From contig CP050890.1 of the NCBI GenBank assembly GCA_016745215.1, positions 1,302,001 to 1,366,000 on the forward strand: a stretch of 64,000 bases of DNA. Reading direction: 5' to 3'. The translations under genes and the position numbers were made by a program. The DNA is from Thiohalocapsa sp. PB-PSB1. GTDB lineage: Bacteria > Pseudomonadota > Gammaproteobacteria > Chromatiales > Chromatiaceae. The notes beneath the pieces were generated by a model. It saw nothing but the letters and a program-made list of their open reading frames with translations, was not told the DNA's origin and did not search any database. Shown here piece after piece: positions 61,984 through 64,000 of this stretch (the stretch's first letter is position 1; each line of letters starts with the position of its first letter).

Positions 61984-64000
61984 ATGTTCGTTTTGAATCC
62001 AGGCCAACACAGCCCCGATGTCATAGCGGCAGCCATGGAGCATTCTGCCAACTCGGCGCCGGCGGTTTCCAAGGCATGCATCCTACGGCACAGTCAGTGG
62101 CGCTCGGGCCGTTGCCTGTTGCGTACCCTGTCGTTCTCTATCTTCGCTTTGGCCTTGGGAGTCGTTGGCATTGCCAGCGCTGTCGATCATGGCCAGCCGG
62201 AAGCACAAGCGGTTCAACAGGCGATGCCCGCCGAACTCACCCCAGCACCAGCCCTAGCACCAGCGCATCCTGCCTCCGATACGGCGCCGGTCGCAACCGA
62301 GCCAGCAGCCTTCTGGTCAGAGCCGGAGCAACCAGCGGCGCCCGCTATTGCTGACCGGCAACCGCCCTCCGACGCTGAACCGGAAGCAGTGGAATCGGAA
62401 GCAGCCGAATCCAAGCCGCTGCAACGCGCCGAGGAAGCACCATCCGTGCAGCCTTCTGCTGAGTCTGTGCCGACTGCATCCGAGCCCGAGTCGCTGTCGC
62501 TTCGCGATACCTTGCGCGATTGGTTGCTCTCGAACTGGGAAAAATTGGCTGCTGCCTTCGGCGTGATCGGGACGATCTTCACGATCGTCGGCTATATCGA
62601 ACAAAAGCGCAGAGTCGGCCCGATCACCATTCCCAAATTGCAAGCCCAGCTGCTGGATTCGATCAAGGCAACCTATCGGCGCCAGAAGGAAGCCGCCGAG
62701 GCGATTGTCGGCGATTGGCAGGAGCGCGAGCGCCAGCTCGAGGCGGCCCTGAAACAGCGCGATGCGCAGCTCCAGCGCATGCATGCGCTGGCTGAGGAGT
62801 TTCAGCGCATTGCCAGCGGTGCCGATGCCGATACGATCGCCAGCAAGCTCACCCGCATCCTGCAAGAGCAAGGTCCGTTCCAGGCCCTCGACTACATCGA
62901 GACCCAGCGCGAGGACATCGTCGCGCGCTATCTTGCAGACCGCGCCGCCAACCTCGCCAAGCTGGAGCCGCTGCTCGCCAGTGCCGGACTCTATGCCTCC
63001 GAGGGCGAGGCTGAGCAGGCGCGTGGTCTCTACGCCCAGATCGTCGAGCTTGCGCCGGACTGGCCCGAGGCCCTTGATGCCCACCGCTGGTTCCTGATCG
63101 ATCAGGGCGATCTTGCGATGATCCGCGGCACCCTTGATGCGGCCGAGCGGGACTTTGCCCTGGCCCGTCAGCGTGTGGAGACATTGATCGCGCTCCAACC
63201 CGAGGAGCCGCGTTGGCAGCGCAATCTTGGGCTTTGTTTTGATCGCACCGGCGATGTCAAAGTCGCCCGCGGTGATCTGGACGGAGCGCAGCAGGACTAC
63301 GAGGGCGATCTGGCTATCGCTGAGCGCCTGGCTGCTGATGAGCCCGGCAATGCCGGGTGGCAGCGGGATCTGTCGGTGAGCCTGAACAAGCTCGGTGATG
63401 TCAAAGTCGCCCGCGGTGATCTGGATGGGGCGCAGCAGGACTTCGAGGGCTCGCTGGCTATCCGCAAGCGCCTGGCTGCTGATGAGCCCGGCAATGCCGG
63501 GTGGCAGCGGGATCTGTCGGTGAGCCTGGACAGGCTCGGCGATGTCAAAGTCGCCCGCGGTGATCTGGATGGGGCGCAGCAGGACTACGAGGGCTCACTG
63601 GCTATCGCTAAGCGCCTGGCTGCTGATGAGCCCGGCAATGCCGGGTGGCAGCGGGATCTGTCGGTGAGCCTGGAGAAGCTCGGCGATGTCAAAGTCGCCC
63701 GCGGTGATCTGGATGGGGCGCAGCAGGACTATGAGGGTACGCACGCCATCCTCGAGCGCCTGGCTGCTGATGAGCCCGGCAATGCCGGGTGGCAGCGGGA
63801 TCTGTCGGTGAGCCTGAACAAGCTCGGTGATGTCAAAGTCGCCCGCGGTGATCTGGATGGGGCGCAGCAGGACTTCGAGGGCTCGCTGGCTATCCGTGAG
63901 CGCCTGGCTGCTGATGAGCCCGGCAATGCCGGGTGGCAGCGGGATCTGTCGGTGAGCCTGAATAAGCTCGGCGATGTCAAAGTCGCCCGCGGTGATCTAG
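61984..64000 (+). CDS. Membrane-anchored tetratricopeptide-repeat protein (3' end beyond window)
   Basis: The frame is open from ATG 61984 (AAAGGA upstream) to the window end, at least 672 residues. A first membrane segment (about residues 48-67) is followed by an acidic, proline/alanine-rich stretch (about 70-170) and a second membrane segment (about 187-205). A coiled-coil-like stretch (about 225-265) leads to degenerate TPR units and then, from residue 423, units of 48 residues that are nearly identical (GDVKVARGDLDGAQQ; AADEPGNAGWQRDLSVSL). Similar repeats occur in TPR proteins of signalling and conflict systems. The downstream effector, if any, is not visible. Confidence 0.85.
   Translation, partial: MFVLNPGQHSPDVIAAAMEHSANSAPAVSKACILRHSQWRSGRCLLRTLSFSIFALALGVVGIASAVDHGQPEAQAVQQAMPAELTPAPALAPAHPASDTAPVATEPAAFWSEPEQPAAPAIADRQPPSDAEPEAVESEAAESKPLQRAEEAPSVQPSAESVPTASEPESLSLRDTLRDWLLSNWEKLAAAFGVIGTIFTIVGYIEQKRRVGPITIPKLQAQLLDSIKATYRRQKEAAEAIVGDWQERERQLEAALKQRDAQLQRMHALAEEFQRIASGADADTIASKLTRILQEQGPFQALDYIETQREDIVARYLADRAANLAKLEPLLASAGLYASEGEAEQARGLYAQIVELAPDWPEALDAHRWFLIDQGDLAMIRGTLDAAERDFALARQRVETLIALQPEEPRWQRNLGLCFDRTGDVKVARGDLDGAQQDYEGDLAIAERLAADEPGNAGWQRDLSVSLNKLGDVKVARGDLDGAQQDFEGSLAIRKRLAADEPGNAGWQRDLSVSLDRLGDVKVARGDLDGAQQDYEGSLAIAKRLAADEPGNAGWQRDLSVSLEKLGDVKVARGDLDGAQQDYEGTHAILERLAADEPGNAGWQRDLSVSLNKLGDVKVARGDLDGAQQDFEGSLAIRERLAADEPGNAGWQRDLSVSLNKLGDVKVARGDL
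63250..64000 (+). repeat. 144-bp tandem repeats in the TPR gene
   Basis: Units begin at 63250, 63394, 63538, 63682, 63826 and 63970, each exactly 144 bases (48 codons) and almost identical at the DNA level; differences cluster in one short variable stretch (EGSLAIAKR, EGTHAILER, EGSLAIRER and similar). The last unit is cut by the window end. Confidence 0.95.

Noticed and set aside
61257..62081. 274-codon minus-strand frame
   Set aside because: It lies opposite the nucleosidase-type gene and the TPR gene start, both better supported by motifs and ribosome binding sites.
63250..64000. Regular repeats as a possible CRISPR array
   Set aside because: The 144-bp units are contiguous, in frame and code for TPR motifs; there are no spacers.

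Overview
The window reads as part of a gammaproteobacterial chromosome, most likely a purple sulfur bacterium or close relative (Chromatiales). This rests on gene content and style only: a metal-independent-of-zinc HemB, a NarX/NarL-type pair, a very large set of signalling domains, many IS elements and several families of small dispersed repeats. No rRNA, tRNA or photosynthesis gene is present to settle the taxonomy.

Region 1 (1-12.7 kb) is mostly core: malate dehydrogenase, a thioredoxin-fold protein (opposite strand), hemB, aroE, a beta-hydroxyacid dehydrogenase, two hypothetical genes, a repeat-rich gap (6.4-7.3 kb), the osmoregulated-glucan glucosyltransferase opgH, a rhodanese and a NarL/NarX-type regulator-kinase pair.

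Region 2 (12.9-29 kb) is a large tellurium-resistance (Ter) type locus. On the minus strand lie the nucleotide-like biosynthetic genes of such loci: PRTase-TRSP, HAD phosphatase, StiP-PELOTA and a CitE-like aldolase, the last three tightly coupled. On the plus strand lie terB, three TerY-type vWA proteins, a PP2C phosphatase, a kinase-like protein with zinc ribbon, and four TerD/TerA family genes. An intact IS4-like element and a MITE sit in the divergent gap. pgpA and an MFS carrier follow.

Region 3 (31-47.6 kb) is accessory: two near-identical exported proteins, an L,D-transpeptidase lipoprotein, transposase debris, a DUF819 membrane protein, an IS1634-type transposase and a 2259-residue receptor with six periplasmic ligand-binding domains joined to PAS-PAS-GGDEF-EAL. 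Four families of short repeats (called A, B, C, D below) are concentrated in the gaps.

Region 4 (47.6-60.5 kb) is a probable phage-defence island: a DndD-like SMC ATPase, a DndE-like/FtsK fusion, an ABC-type ATPase with a TOPRIM/DUF4435 partner (PARIS-like pair), a decayed IS66 element with a DUF4338 gene, and a phosphorothioation-associated methyltransferase. None of the sulfur-inserting genes (dndA, dndB, dndC) is in the window. A second copy of the IS4-like element sits inside the dndD-like gene: deleting the IS restores one continuous reading frame with a normal-length N terminus, so the first gene of the cassette is interrupted in this strain.

Region 5 (60.5-64 kb) holds a direct repeat of the methyltransferase 3' end, a nucleosidase-type effector gene cut off at the start of its catalytic domain, and a membrane-anchored TPR protein with nearly identical 144-bp repeats that runs off the window end.
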